A stretch of 64,000 bases of DNA from Lichenicoccus sp965276875. Its GTDB lineage: Bacteria > Pseudomonadota > Alphaproteobacteria > Acetobacterales > Acetobacteraceae. Both the position numbers and the translations under genes were made by a program. Position 1 is the stretch's first letter, and each line of letters starts with the position of its first letter. The notes under the pieces are model-generated. The model made no database searches. It was not told the origin of the DNA and saw nothing but the letters and a program-made list of their open reading frames with translations. The stretch spans positions 3,658,001 through 3,722,000 of the forward strand of contig NZ_OZ255701.1 in NCBI RefSeq assembly GCF_965276875.1. The letters are read 5' to 3'. Shown here one piece after another: positions 17,330 to 25,525 of the stretch.

Positions 17330-18291
17330 TCAAAGGCCAAGGCCGAAGCCCACCGACCAGATGCCGAAATTGCGGTGCGCGGGCGTGCCGAATTGCCCGG
17401 TGCCGTCAAGCATCTGCGCCAGGATGAGCTGGCTGTTCATGATATGGTAGAACTGGATGGCGGCGTCTGCATACCAGGCGCCGAAATGGATGAAGTCGAG
17501 CGGCGCGGTCGCCTTCAGGGCGGCCGACACGACGCCGAAATTGCTCTGCCCACCCCAATAGCTTGCGGGTCCGACGGTGATCCAGGTCGGTGCGGTCAGC
17601 ACCAGGGGCGCGCCATAGGCATGCAGGTCCCAGGCCGGCAACGCGCCCAGCTCGACATCAAACGTATTGCCCTGCCGCCCGGTGATCACCGTCGAACTGC
17701 CGGCGACCGCCCAGAACAGCTTTGCGTAAGGCTGGATCGAGATCGGCTGCAGCCAGGGGGAATCGTCGAAGGACAGGTTGAATTCGATATTATGCTTGAC
17801 ATGAAAGGCGCGTTGCGGACTGGTGAAGGCGACATATTGCACGCCCGCCTTGAAGTCGTGGAACAGCTTGGCGCCGACGCCGGCGAAATAATCCACCTCG
17901 TTGACGACGTTGCGGTTGGGCGCCTGGTAGCCGGGATTGAAGTCGCTCCAGGTGCCGGCGACGATCGAGAAGTCCGAGAACCGACTTTTGGCATCGCGTG
18001 GAAAGTCGAGTACCAGGCCGTCGAGGAGCTGCACGGTGTCGCCTTTGTCGGTCACCAGCAGGCCGCGCGGCGTGGCGTAAAAATTCAGCGACGCGTCGAC
18101 GAAGCCATGCAGCGCCACCGTGTTGATGGCGGCGCGGTCAGGGTCGGCTGCATTTGTCCGGGCTGGGTCTGGGTGTTCGAGAGAGGTGCGGCCTGCGCGC
18201 CGTCGCTCTGGATCGTGCTGCTTTGGGCTTGCCCCGTCGCTGGCCAGGCCAACGATCCGAGAAACAGAAGTCCGAGACTGCGAAGACGCAT
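17330..18291 (-). pseudogene. Outer-membrane beta-barrel protein with an apparent frameshift
   Basis: The ATG at 18291 has GGAGG eight bases upstream and opens a good signal peptide (LGLLFLGSLAWPATGQAQ). That frame runs into a stop at 18085. From about 18150 downwards a second frame, one base apart, encodes about 270 residues of a beta-barrel-like protein. It begins INTVALHGFVDASLNFYA and ends WSVGFGLGL, with alternating aromatic strands. The second frame has no own signal sequence or suitable start. One indel near 18135-18180 would join them. Either the gene is broken in this strain or the base sequence has an error here. It would otherwise be the first gene of the porin-biuH-permease operon. 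Family not recognised. Confidence 0.75.
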
Positions 18292-18400
18292 GTTTCATGC
18301 CTCCGGTTGGTGTCACGCCAGCCAGGCGTCCCGTCGCGGCCGCTGCCGCTTCGGGACCATGCACGTTTCCACCAGAGGCCGATTGCTGTCGTCGGCGCTT

Positions 18401-18433
18401 TTTGTATACAAAACTGTATGCTACAGTGCATAC
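18401..18433. promoter_or_regulatory. Palindromes in the divergent biuret promoter, probable GntR operator
   Basis: A perfect 12-bp palindrome TTTGTATACAAA (18401-18412) is followed by GTATGC-N6-GCATAC (18416-18433). Both lie in the 261-bp gap between the porin/biuH arm and the GntR/allophanate hydrolase arm. FCD-type GntR proteins usually bind such short A/T-flanked GTNNAC palindromes, so the adjacent regulator is the likely ligand. Binding is inference. Confidence 0.65.
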
Positions 18434-18552
18434 GTCATGCAAGCGCAATTGTCTCGATTTCGAGCTCTTTATCAGGACCACCGCGCGGGGCTTGCGCACG
18501 GCGCCACGGCCCCGGCATGTGACGTCCGCATCAGGCCGCCTCAGGGAATTGC

Positions 18553-19236
18553 ATGGATCCGCTCGCCACCAAGGCCGCCCCGCCGGCGCGGCTCTCCGCC
18601 GCCGAGGACCTCGCCCGCCAGCTCGCACAGGACATCATCGAAGGTGATCTGCTGCCCGGGATCAGGCTCGAGGAAGAGCCGCTGGCGGCACGCTTTGGTG
18701 TTTCACGCACCCCGGTGCGCGAGGCGCTGCATCACCTTGAGGGCACCGGGCTGGTCGAGCGCCGGCCTCGGCGCGGCATGGTGGTCAGCCGCATTGGCCG
18801 CGGCCGGCTCGACGCCATGTTCGAGGCGATGGCCGAACTCGAGGCCGCCGCGGCGCGGCTCTCGGCGCTGCGCATGTCGAGCCAGGAGAGCGGCGCGCTG
18901 ATGCGTGCGCATCTCGACAGTCGCGTCCTGGTGGACGCGTCCGACCATCGCGCCTACGAACGCTTCAACCGCGCGTTTCACGAGCGCATCTATGACGGCA
19001 CGAAGAATCCCGAGCTCGCCGCCATCACCCGGGCGATGCGGCTGCGGGTGGCGCCGTTCCGACGCGCGCAGTTCGAGCTGACCGGACGTCTGCTCGGATC
19101 CTTCACCGAGCACGGCAGGGTGGCGGCGTGCATCGCGCGTCGTGACGGCGATGCCGCGGCGCGCGAAATGCGGGCGCATCTGCTGCTGGTCAGCGATGCC
19201 TCGACCCTGCTCCGGGCGGTCAGGCCAGACCCATGA
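18553..19236 (+). CDS. GntR/FadR-type (FCD) regulator of the biuret module
   Basis: A 227-residue transcription factor. The N-terminal winged helix-turn-helix is at about residues 15-75 (LAARFGVSRTPVREALHHLEGTGLVERRPRRGMVV), and a C-terminal all-helical FCD ligand domain carries metal-type His positions (FNRAFHERIYD and FTEHGRVAACIARRD). The start ATG has AGGGAA upstream. Its stop overlaps the start of the allophanate hydrolase gene by 4 bp. It most likely senses biuret, allophanate or a related ureide and controls both divergent arms through the palindromes upstream. Confidence 0.9.
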   Translation: MDPLATKAAPPARLSAAEDLARQLAQDIIEGDLLPGIRLEEEPLAARFGVSRTPVREALHHLEGTGLVERRPRRGMVVSRIGRGRLDAMFEAMAELEAAAARLSALRMSSQESGALMRAHLDSRVLVDASDHRAYERFNRAFHERIYDGTKNPELAAITRAMRLRVAPFRRAQFELTGRLLGSFTEHGRVAACIARRDGDAAAREMRAHLLLVSDASTLLRAVRPDP

Positions 19237-21020
19237 CCCCAAACCTGCAAATCCCGGCTTTGCTGGAGGCCTATCGTGCCGCCCGCGAGACCCCGACCTC
19301 GGTCGCGCGCGCGGTGCTCGCGGCTATCGACCGGTATCCGGACCCGGCGGTGTGGATCGCGCGCGCCGACGCCGCACGGGTGCTGCGGCGCGCGGCCGAC
19401 CTCGAAGCCGACCCGCTTGGCGCGCGCCTGCCGCTGTACGGCATTCCGTTTGCGGTGAAGGACAATATCGACGCCGCCGGCTACGCGACCACCGCCGCCT
19501 GCCCCGCCTTCGCCTATACGCCGGCCGACGACGCGGCTGCCGTGCAGCGTCTGCTTGATGCGGGGGCGATGCTGTTCGGCAAGACCAACCTCGATCAGTT
19601 CGCAACCGGCCTGGTCGGCACCCGCTCGCCCTTCGGCGCGCCGCATTGCGTGTTCGACGCGTTGGTGATCTCGGGCGGCTCCTCCTCCGGCTCGGCCGTC
19701 GCGGTGGCGGCAGGCCTGGTATCGTTCGCGCTCGGCACCGACACCGCCGGCTCGGGGCGGGTGCCGGCGAGCTTCAACAACATTGTCGGCCTGAAGCCGA
19801 CGAAGGGGCTGGTCAGTACGCGCGGGGTGGTACCCGCCTGCCGCTCGCTCGATTGCGTCAGCATCTTTGCCGCTACCGCAGATGAGGCGCGCACTGTGCT
19901 CGACGTGTTGCGTGGCCCCGACGGCGACGATCCGTTCAGTCGCGACGAAGCCGCCCGCCCACTGCCGGGACGCGCGTTCCGCTTCGGCGTGCTGGCCGAG
20001 CACGACCGCGAGTTCCATGGCGACCACGAGGCGGCGGCGATCTACGACGATGCAATCGGGCGGCTACGCGCGCTTGGCGGTGCGCCCGTCGTGATCGACT
20101 ACGCGCCGTTCCGCGAGGTGGCCGGAATGCTCTATGGCGGCGCATTCGTGGCCGAACGCCTGGCTGCGATCGGCGCGTTCCACGCCGCTCACGCGGACCA
20201 GATGGATGCCCAGGTGCGCTCGATCATCGACGGCGCCGCCGGCTTCAGTGCGGCGGACGCCTTCGTTGCGCAGTATCGCCTGCAAGCACTCGCCGGCCTG
20301 GCGGCACGGCAATGGCGCCACATCGATGTCCTGCTGTTGCCGACCACGCCCACCATCTTCACGACCGAGGCGATCCGCGGGGATCCGCTCGGCTGCAACA
20401 GCCGCCTCGGGCTCTATACCAATTTCGTCAACCTGCTCGACTATGCTGCCATCGCGGTGCCAGCGGGCTTTCGCGGCAATGGGCTTCCCGCTGGTGTGAC
20501 ACTGGTCGGGCCGGCCTTTTGCGACGACGATCTGGCGGCGCTCGGCGGCCGCCTGCATGCAGGTGCGCGAGTCGGCAGCGGTCTGGCGCGCGCGCCCGCC
20601 TGGAGCGACCCGGAGGCCGCGGGCGACATCCCGCTCGCGGTCGCGGGTGCGCATATGAGCGGCATGAGCCTGAACGCCGAACTGGTGGCGCTCGGCGCAT
20701 GCTTCGAGGGTCCAGTGCAAACGGCCGCCTGCTACCGGCTGATGCTGCTCGCCGGCACCAGCCCCGCCAAGCCCGCCTTGCTGCGCGACGAGCGATTTGT
20801 CGGCCCCGGGGTCGCCATTGAGCTCTGGCGCCTGACCGCCGAGGCGTTCGGCCGCTTCGTGGCCGCGGTACCGCAGCCGATGAGCATCGGCAAGGTGCTG
20901 CTTGCCGACGGCAGCCTGGTGCCGGGGTTTTTGTGCGAACCCGCAGCACTGGCGGGCGCCCGCGAGATCACGGACCATGGCGGCTGGCGCGCCTATCTGG
21001 CAGCAGCCGCACAGGGCTGA
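19233..21020 (+). CDS. atzF: Allophanate hydrolase
   Basis: A 595-residue amidase-signature enzyme that splits allophanate to ammonia and carbon dioxide, the last step of biuret, cyanurate or urea-amidolyase pathways. The Ser-cisSer-Lys triad is visible as Lys76 (GIPFAVKDNID), Ser150 (SGGSSSGSAVA) and Ser174 (GTDTAGSGRVPAS), with the same spacing as AtzF. The C-terminal extra domain (from about residue 470; MSLNAELVALGACF and WRLTAEAFGRFVAAVP) is typical of allophanate hydrolases and absent from ordinary amidases. Its ATG overlaps the GntR gene by 4 bp. With BiuH it completes biuret breakdown. Confidence 0.93.
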   Translation: MTPNLQIPALLEAYRAARETPTSVARAVLAAIDRYPDPAVWIARADAARVLRRAADLEADPLGARLPLYGIPFAVKDNIDAAGYATTAACPAFAYTPADDAAAVQRLLDAGAMLFGKTNLDQFATGLVGTRSPFGAPHCVFDALVISGGSSSGSAVAVAAGLVSFALGTDTAGSGRVPASFNNIVGLKPTKGLVSTRGVVPACRSLDCVSIFAATADEARTVLDVLRGPDGDDPFSRDEAARPLPGRAFRFGVLAEHDREFHGDHEAAAIYDDAIGRLRALGGAPVVIDYAPFREVAGMLYGGAFVAERLAAIGAFHAAHADQMDAQVRSIIDGAAGFSAADAFVAQYRLQALAGLAARQWRHIDVLLLPTTPTIFTTEAIRGDPLGCNSRLGLYTNFVNLLDYAAIAVPAGFRGNGLPAGVTLVGPAFCDDDLAALGGRLHAGARVGSGLARAPAWSDPEAAGDIPLAVAGAHMSGMSLNAELVALGACFEGPVQTAACYRLMLLAGTSPAKPALLRDERFVGPGVAIELWRLTAEAFGRFVAAVPQPMSIGKVLLADGSLVPGFLCEPAALAGAREITDHGGWRAYLAAAAQG

Positions 21021-21030
21021 TTTACGGCGA

Positions 21031-21489
21031 TCAGCCGGCCAGGCGCTGCAGTTCGAGGCCGTTGAGCTGGTCCGCGGTCATCCCGCTGCTGTCGACCGCA
21101 AACGCCATCTGGGTTTGTGCTGGCGCGACCGGCTCCGCCGCCGGCATCGCCGCCGGTGCTTGCCCGTGACCGAGTTGGAACAGATGTCGCGCGGCGTTCA
21201 GTGCCATCCTCTCCGGGTCGATCCCCGCCATCCTTTCGCCGACCGTTATGGCGACCCCAATCGGTCCGCCGAGCGCGAAGCTGGTGCCGAGCGAGGCGGC
21301 GAAGCGCAATGTTGGATTGCCCTCATCGCCGGTGATCGCCCGATAGATCGTGCCGACGACTGGCACATATTGCAGCGGGTTGAGGTCTTCGAGCAGTTCG
21401 TGGAACAGGCTGGTTCCGTGGCCCGGCGGAGGGGACGACGACACCGCGGGCGTGGGCAAGGCAGCTTCCGACGAAATCACATCCACCAT
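21031..21489 (-). CDS. Hypothetical protein, conserved core
   Basis: About 152 residues from the ATG at 21489. The distinctive centre LFHELLEDLNPLQYVPVVGT with RAITGDEGNPTLRFAASLG, followed by a Gly-rich helix (GTSFALGGPIGVAITVGERM), resembles unannotated alphaproteobacterial proteins. Pro/Ser-rich and Ala/Pro-rich tails lie on either side. An upstream in-frame extension to 21615 exists but is Arg-rich and lacks a good start. Function unknown; a membrane-associated role is possible from the Gly/Ala helix. It faces the allophanate hydrolase gene tail to tail. Confidence 0.6.
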   Translation of the reverse strand: MVDVISSEAALPTPAVSSSPPPGHGTSLFHELLEDLNPLQYVPVVGTIYRAITGDEGNPTLRFAASLGTSFALGGPIGVAITVGERMAGIDPERMALNAARHLFQLGHGQAPAAMPAAEPVAPAQTQMAFAVDSSGMTADQLNGLELQRLAG

Positions 21490-21619
21490 GCAGGGCAGTA
21501 TCGCACACCTAAGTAACCAAGCAGTTAACGCCGACCGATCCGATTGGACAGAACGGCGGCGTGACACGCCCTGAGCGGGTTTGCTGACCCGGTCTCGCAA
21601 GCGCAGGGCGACCACCCAC

Positions 21620-22303
21620 TCACCCGACCATCGTTTCGGTTACGGCATGTGTTACGAGCCGCTCCTTGCTGATGGTTTTCGCGGAACAGAGTGGCGGTTC
21701 GTAGGCGCGTAGGAATGTGTCAACCGCATGATCAATCGCCTTGTCGTTTTGCACAGGGGCGCCGTACAGGGCCTGTTCCAGGAACCCGGCCTCGACAAGG
21801 CCCTTGAAGTGGCGCGACATCACTGCGGGGGACTCCTGACGTAGTTTTTCGCCTTGTATGAGCTTGGCGAAGTATGCCTCCATTTTCCTCAAGGCTCGTC
21901 CGGGCCCCTGCTCGTAGAGATGCGGCCCGAGTGAAGTGCTGGAACCTTCGGCGATCGCCGTCCGCGTTATCACCAGAACCTGCTCCCCTATGATGAAGGT
22001 AAGGTAGGCTTTGGCAAAGGCCTTCAGCACAACCCGAAGATCGTCTCGTCTTGGGTCGAGAAGATCCATGATCTGGTCCCCCGGACCCTCACAGGCAGAT
22101 CTCATCGCCGACTCGAACAGGTCCTCCTTTGACTTGAAGTAGCTATACAGGGTGCCCTTCGAGCCGCCGAGCCGGCGGGAAATCATCGCCATGCTCGACC
22201 GTTCAAAGCCGAACTCTCGAAAGACCTCAAGAGCGACGTCAACGATCGCCTGGCGTCTGACCTCGGTCTTTACGCGCACACTCATTCCTTCCATTCTTTG
22301 CAT
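21620..22303 (-). CDS. TetR/AcrR-family regulator
   Basis: A 227-residue regulator. The N-terminal helix-turn-helix domain spans about residues 12-60: RRQAIVDVALEVFREFGFER, then ISRRLGGSKGTLYSYFKSKEDLF. The C-terminal ligand-binding domain resembles the AcrR C-terminal type 'LYEQGPGRALRKMEAYFAKL'. It starts at the ATG at 22303, with AGGG upstream. Divergent from the dodecin and nitroreductase genes, it marks the left edge of the catabolic island. It is the only TetR here and is the best candidate to bind the ACCGT-N5-ACGGT palindromes further in. The inducer is unknown. Confidence 0.88.
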   Translation of the reverse strand: MQRMEGMSVRVKTEVRRQAIVDVALEVFREFGFERSSMAMISRRLGGSKGTLYSYFKSKEDLFESAMRSACEGPGDQIMDLLDPRRDDLRVVLKAFAKAYLTFIIGEQVLVITRTAIAEGSSTSLGPHLYEQGPGRALRKMEAYFAKLIQGEKLRQESPAVMSRHFKGLVEAGFLEQALYGAPVQNDKAIDHAVDTFLRAYEPPLCSAKTISKERLVTHAVTETMVG

Positions 22304-22419
22304 CAGCAACCCTGGACCCTAGCGCCATGTTTCATGCACCTCGCACCAAGGCCGACACTCCCCTCAAAACCAAATCCACTCGCCTTCCGAACAGCGCCGC
22401 TCCACCTATTTGGGCTTGA

Positions 22420-22452
22420 CATACCGCAGCCTATTTAAGACCATACCGTACG
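22420..22452. promoter_or_regulatory. Repeated CATACCG boxes upstream of tetR and dodecin
   Basis: CATACCG occurs twice in direct orientation (22420-22426 and 22442-22448), 22 bp apart. The second copy is part of ATACCGTACG, which resembles the left half of the island palindromes. The remaining 302 bp between tetR and dodecin shows no gene. A TetR autoregulatory site is inferred. Confidence 0.45.
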
Positions 22453-22611
22453 ATTAAAGGCAACGTGCGCTGTGATCGTCGGCGAAGTCCTTAGGGCTTG
22501 ATTGTACTCGCGTCATGGCATTGCCGGTCATGGAAATGATAGAGGCCTCCTGGTTGCGCACGGATACGTGAGCCTCGGAATTCATCAATCAGCCGCAGTT
22601 GGGAGAAGCAA

Positions 22612-22821
22612 ATGCCCGCCCACACCTACAAGGTCGTAGAGATTGTCGGCTCCTCCGAGGCCTCAATCGAAGATGCCATACGAGGAGCGGTTGCAAAGGC
22701 AAGCGAGACGATCCGCCATATCGGCTGGTTCGAGGTCATGGAAACCCGCGGGCATGTCGTGGACGGCAAAGTGCAGCACTTCCAAGTCACGCTGAAGTTG
22801 GGCTTTACCCTGGAGGGCTAA
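22612..22821 (+). CDS. Dodecin (flavin-binding)
   Basis: A 69-residue dodecin, a small beta-alpha-beta-beta protein that forms hollow dodecamers and stores or buffers flavins. The pattern YKVVEIVGSSEASIEDAIRG, then GWFEVMETRGHVVDG and FQVTLKLGFTLEG, fits the family throughout, including the Trp that stacks on flavin. GGGAGAAGC precedes the ATG. Its presence beside many flavoenzymes and an FAD synthetase gene suggests it buffers free flavin when the pathway is on (inference). Confidence 0.93.
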   Translation: MPAHTYKVVEIVGSSEASIEDAIRGAVAKASETIRHIGWFEVMETRGHVVDGKVQHFQVTLKLGFTLEG

Positions 22822-22923
22822 CACCGATCGCGGTGCTTGGCCGCCAAATTTGCAGCAATTCCTAAAACCAACCGCCAACCAGCGGCTATCGGTCTTTGCA
22901 GTTCCATCAAGGAAGGGTTCTGA

Positions 22924-23514
22924 ATGAGTGCCTTAGACAATTCTGCCCTTGCGACGCTGTTTACCGACGCGCGTTCGCAAAACGGATGGCACCCGGACGG
23001 GGTGGACGATGCGGAGATCCGCAAGGCGTTTGACATCGCCAAATGGGGCCCAACGTCAATGAACACGCAACCGATGCGGCTGGTTTTGCTGCGTTCCTCC
23101 GAAGCCAAGGAGCGCCTGAAACCAGCGCTCGCTCCGACTAATGTGGAAAAGGTACTGACCGCGCCAGTTGTGGCAATCATCGCCTATGATGTCGAGTTCC
23201 ACAATAAGTTGCCAACGGTATTCCCGCACAACCCCAAGGCCCAAGCCTACTTTACTGCAAATGAAGCGATGATCGAACCGACCGCGTTCAGGAACGGATC
23301 TCTCCAGGCCGCCTATCTGATGCTCGCGCTGCGGGCTGTGGGACTGGACGTGGGCCCCATGTCCGGTTTCGACGCGGCTAAGGTCAACGCCGAGTTTTTC
23401 GCTGATAAATCCTGGCGCGCAAACCTCATCTGCGGCATCGGCCACGGAGATCCAGCCAAGGTATTCAATCGTTTGCCACGCCTGACCTTCGACGATGTCA
23501 GCTTGACGCTGTAG
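22924..23514 (+). CDS. RutE/HadB-like malonic semialdehyde reductase (nitroreductase family)
   Basis: A 196-residue FMN-dependent nitroreductase-fold protein, closest in pattern to RutE, which reduces malonic semialdehyde to 3-hydroxypropionate. Evidence: FTDARSQNGWHPDGVDD and AKWGPTSMNTQPMRLVLLRS near the N-terminus, FRNGSLQAAYLMLALRAVGL in the middle, and ICGIGHGDPAKVFNRLPRL at the end. Length equals RutE. AAGGAAGGG precedes the ATG. In this island it could dispose of a semialdehyde or quinone product; no other complete rut gene set is present. Confidence 0.85.
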   Translation: MSALDNSALATLFTDARSQNGWHPDGVDDAEIRKAFDIAKWGPTSMNTQPMRLVLLRSSEAKERLKPALAPTNVEKVLTAPVVAIIAYDVEFHNKLPTVFPHNPKAQAYFTANEAMIEPTAFRNGSLQAAYLMLALRAVGLDVGPMSGFDAAKVNAEFFADKSWRANLICGIGHGDPAKVFNRLPRLTFDDVSLTL

Positions 23515-23526
23515 CCGTTTATTCGA

Positions 23527-24411
23527 TCACGGTTGGAAGGCCGGCGCCGATCCCTCATCAATGATCGGGTTGCGCAGAGTGCCGATACCCTGCACCTCGA
23601 CTTCACACACGTCGCCCGGCTTCATCCAGAGCGGCGGAGTGCGCGCCAGGCCAACGCCGGCTGGTGTACCAGTCACGATAATGTCACCCGGTTCGAGCGC
23701 AAACGGTACGCTGAGAAGGCTTACGAGTGTTGCAACATCAAAGACAAGATCGTCGAGCGAGGCGTCCTGGACCACCATACCGTTCAACCGTGTCTTCAAC
23801 CGCAGACCCTTGCACCCTGATGGCAGCCCCTCGGCAGTGACAAAGACCGGACCGAATGCGCCGGTGCCGTCAAAGTTCTTGCCGACCGTCCATTGCTGCG
23901 ACTTGAACTGGTAGTCGCGCACGGATGCGTCATTGAACAACGAGTAGCCGGCGACGTGGTCCAGGGCCGCCGCACGTTCGATGGCGCGTCCAGCCTTGCC
24001 AATCACCGCGACGACCTCGCCCTCATAATCCAGCTGTTCTGAGACGCTGGGACGCACGATTGCCGCCTGATGCCCGACCAGGCTCGACGCGAACCTGGCA
24101 AAAACGGCTGGATACTCCGGCTGTTTGAAGCCGCTCTCTGCGGAGTGATCTGCATAATTCAGCCCGATGCAGATGATCTTGCCCGGATTGCGGATCGGCG
24201 GGTGCAGGATGACATCTTCAAGCCGAATGGGGGCGCCAGCGTCAAGAAGAAGACGCCCGGCTTGGGCGAGCGCATCGCCGCCCTGTTGCAGAAGCGTCAG
24301 CAGATCGCCCGGCGAGCGCGGATCCTCAAGTGACAGACCGTGAAATGGCCGTGAGCCGTCGGTCGCGGCGAGACCGGCGCGGCCATCCTGGACATAGGCG
24401 GCGAACTCCAT
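23527..24411 (-). CDS. Fumarylacetoacetate hydrolase-family protein
   Basis: A 294-residue FAH-superfamily enzyme, a group that hydrolyses or decarboxylates beta-diketo or acylpyruvate ring-cleavage products using a divalent metal. Hallmarks: GKIICIGLNYADHSAESG, YEGEVVAVIGKAGR and FNDASVRDYQF (metal-binding acids), KNFDGTGAFGP, and VTGTPAGVGLA. GGAGCACG precedes the ATG. It follows the VOC dioxygenase gene by 33 bp on the same strand, so the two probably act in series on a ring-cleavage product. Confidence 0.9.
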   Translation of the reverse strand: MEFAAYVQDGRAGLAATDGSRPFHGLSLEDPRSPGDLLTLLQQGGDALAQAGRLLLDAGAPIRLEDVILHPPIRNPGKIICIGLNYADHSAESGFKQPEYPAVFARFASSLVGHQAAIVRPSVSEQLDYEGEVVAVIGKAGRAIERAAALDHVAGYSLFNDASVRDYQFKSQQWTVGKNFDGTGAFGPVFVTAEGLPSGCKGLRLKTRLNGMVVQDASLDDLVFDVATLVSLLSVPFALEPGDIIVTGTPAGVGLARTPPLWMKPGDVCEVEVQGIGTLRNPIIDEGSAPAFQP

Positions 24412-24444
24412 ATAGATCGTGCTCCAGGTTGCATTGATCTGCGG

Positions 24445-25416
24445 CTACGTGGGTGAGCCGCCTTCGGCCTCGTAATTATGGACGAAATCGGGCGGCAGGT
24501 TTGGGCCCCAAAGATAGAACCCGTCCTCCATAGGATGGTTGACGCCCTCCCAGTCCATGGTGTTCGGGACATAATCTATGTCACACGAATACTCTGAAAA
24601 ACTGCCCCAAGGGTCCTGCACGTAGTGGAAGTAGTTTGAGCCGAGAACGTGCCGGCCGAAACCCCATCCCTTCATGTAACCCTTGTCGGCCATCGCCATG
24701 GCACCGAGCCCGATGTCCTCAATCGCGGGAACGTCCCAGCTCAGATGATGCAGACCGGGGGCGTTCGACTTCGCGAACGCGACGAGATGATGATCGGAGC
24801 CGTGAACACCGTGCAGAAACGCTATGGCATCGGCTGACCTGTCGGAGAGGCGGAGGCCCAGGATGCGACTATAAAACGCGACAGCCCGGTCAATGTCCGG
24901 CGTGAAGCGGAGTATATGACTCAAACGACGTGGCGGAACACGGTCGGACAGCCGTCTATAGGGCGCGTTGCGCTGCCCGGCAGGTGTTGATTGCACCGCC
25001 ATCGGCACCTTCCTGTCCGGCGACGTTTTGGGCCCAACGCGTATCTCGATCAGCATGCCGTCGTGGTCGCGAAACCATAGCCCATTGCTATCGAAGCCGG
25101 GCGGTGGGTCGATGAGCGGCACGCCTTCGTGTTCGAGATGCCGGCGGAAGCGGCCCAGGTCTTCCTCGAAACAGTGAAAGGCAATGTGCTGCATGGCCTT
25201 GCGCGGTCCCTCGACAACGCGGCCCCAACGATAAGCGTCGGCTTTGCTATGCAGTCCGAGGGAATTGCCGTCGGCCAGGGTGTCGAGCCCGAAGTGACCG
25301 TAGAACCGGGCTGCCGTTTCCACATCCGGGACAGTCAGGACAAACTCGCCGATGGAGTGCACACCGAGCAGACCGCCTCGGCGCACGGGCTGTTGGTAGC
25401 GGCCAATTGCGGTCAT
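24445..25416 (-). CDS. Extradiol-type VOC dioxygenase
   Basis: A 323-residue two-domain vicinal oxygen chelate protein resembling type I extradiol (catechol 2,3-) dioxygenases, which open diol rings beside the hydroxyls with Fe(II). The catalytic C-terminal domain has the 2-His-1-carboxylate set: His in RRLSHILRFTPD, His in GLHHLSWDVP and Glu in SFSEYSCDIDY. The N-terminal domain is the usual non-metal copy (GVHSIGEFVLTVPDVETAARFY). GGGAGG precedes the ATG. It is co-directional with the GntR gene upstream and the FAH gene downstream. Ring substrate unknown. Confidence 0.87.
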   Translation of the reverse strand: MTAIGRYQQPVRRGGLLGVHSIGEFVLTVPDVETAARFYGHFGLDTLADGNSLGLHSKADAYRWGRVVEGPRKAMQHIAFHCFEEDLGRFRRHLEHEGVPLIDPPPGFDSNGLWFRDHDGMLIEIRVGPKTSPDRKVPMAVQSTPAGQRNAPYRRLSDRVPPRRLSHILRFTPDIDRAVAFYSRILGLRLSDRSADAIAFLHGVHGSDHHLVAFAKSNAPGLHHLSWDVPAIEDIGLGAMAMADKGYMKGWGFGRHVLGSNYFHYVQDPWGSFSEYSCDIDYVPNTMDWEGVNHPMEDGFYLWGPNLPPDFVHNYEAEGGSPT

Positions 25417-25497
25417 GCGTGGCCTCCCTTTGGTTTGACTGGCAGTTTTCTACTGCAGATCCAGCCTACATTGGACAAAGACAGAGACCTGTCAACA

Positions 25498-25508
25498 GAA
25501 AGTACATT
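25498..25508. promoter_or_regulatory. GAAAGTACATT box upstream of the VOC gene
   Basis: GAAAGTACATT lies between the GntR and VOC genes, about 80 bp before the VOC start. The identical 11-mer recurs at 26245-26255 ahead of the GntR gene itself. Two exact copies at the two likely promoters of one small regulon suggest an operator for that GntR protein. Confidence 0.55.
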
Positions 25509-25525
25509 TTTATAGTCGCGCCTGC

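Noticed and set aside
16757..18901. Very long plus-strand open frame (714 codons) opposite biuH and the outer-membrane gene
   Set aside because: Antisense to genes with clear catalytic motifs; Arg/Ser/Ala-rich with no family features. High GC makes such shadows common.
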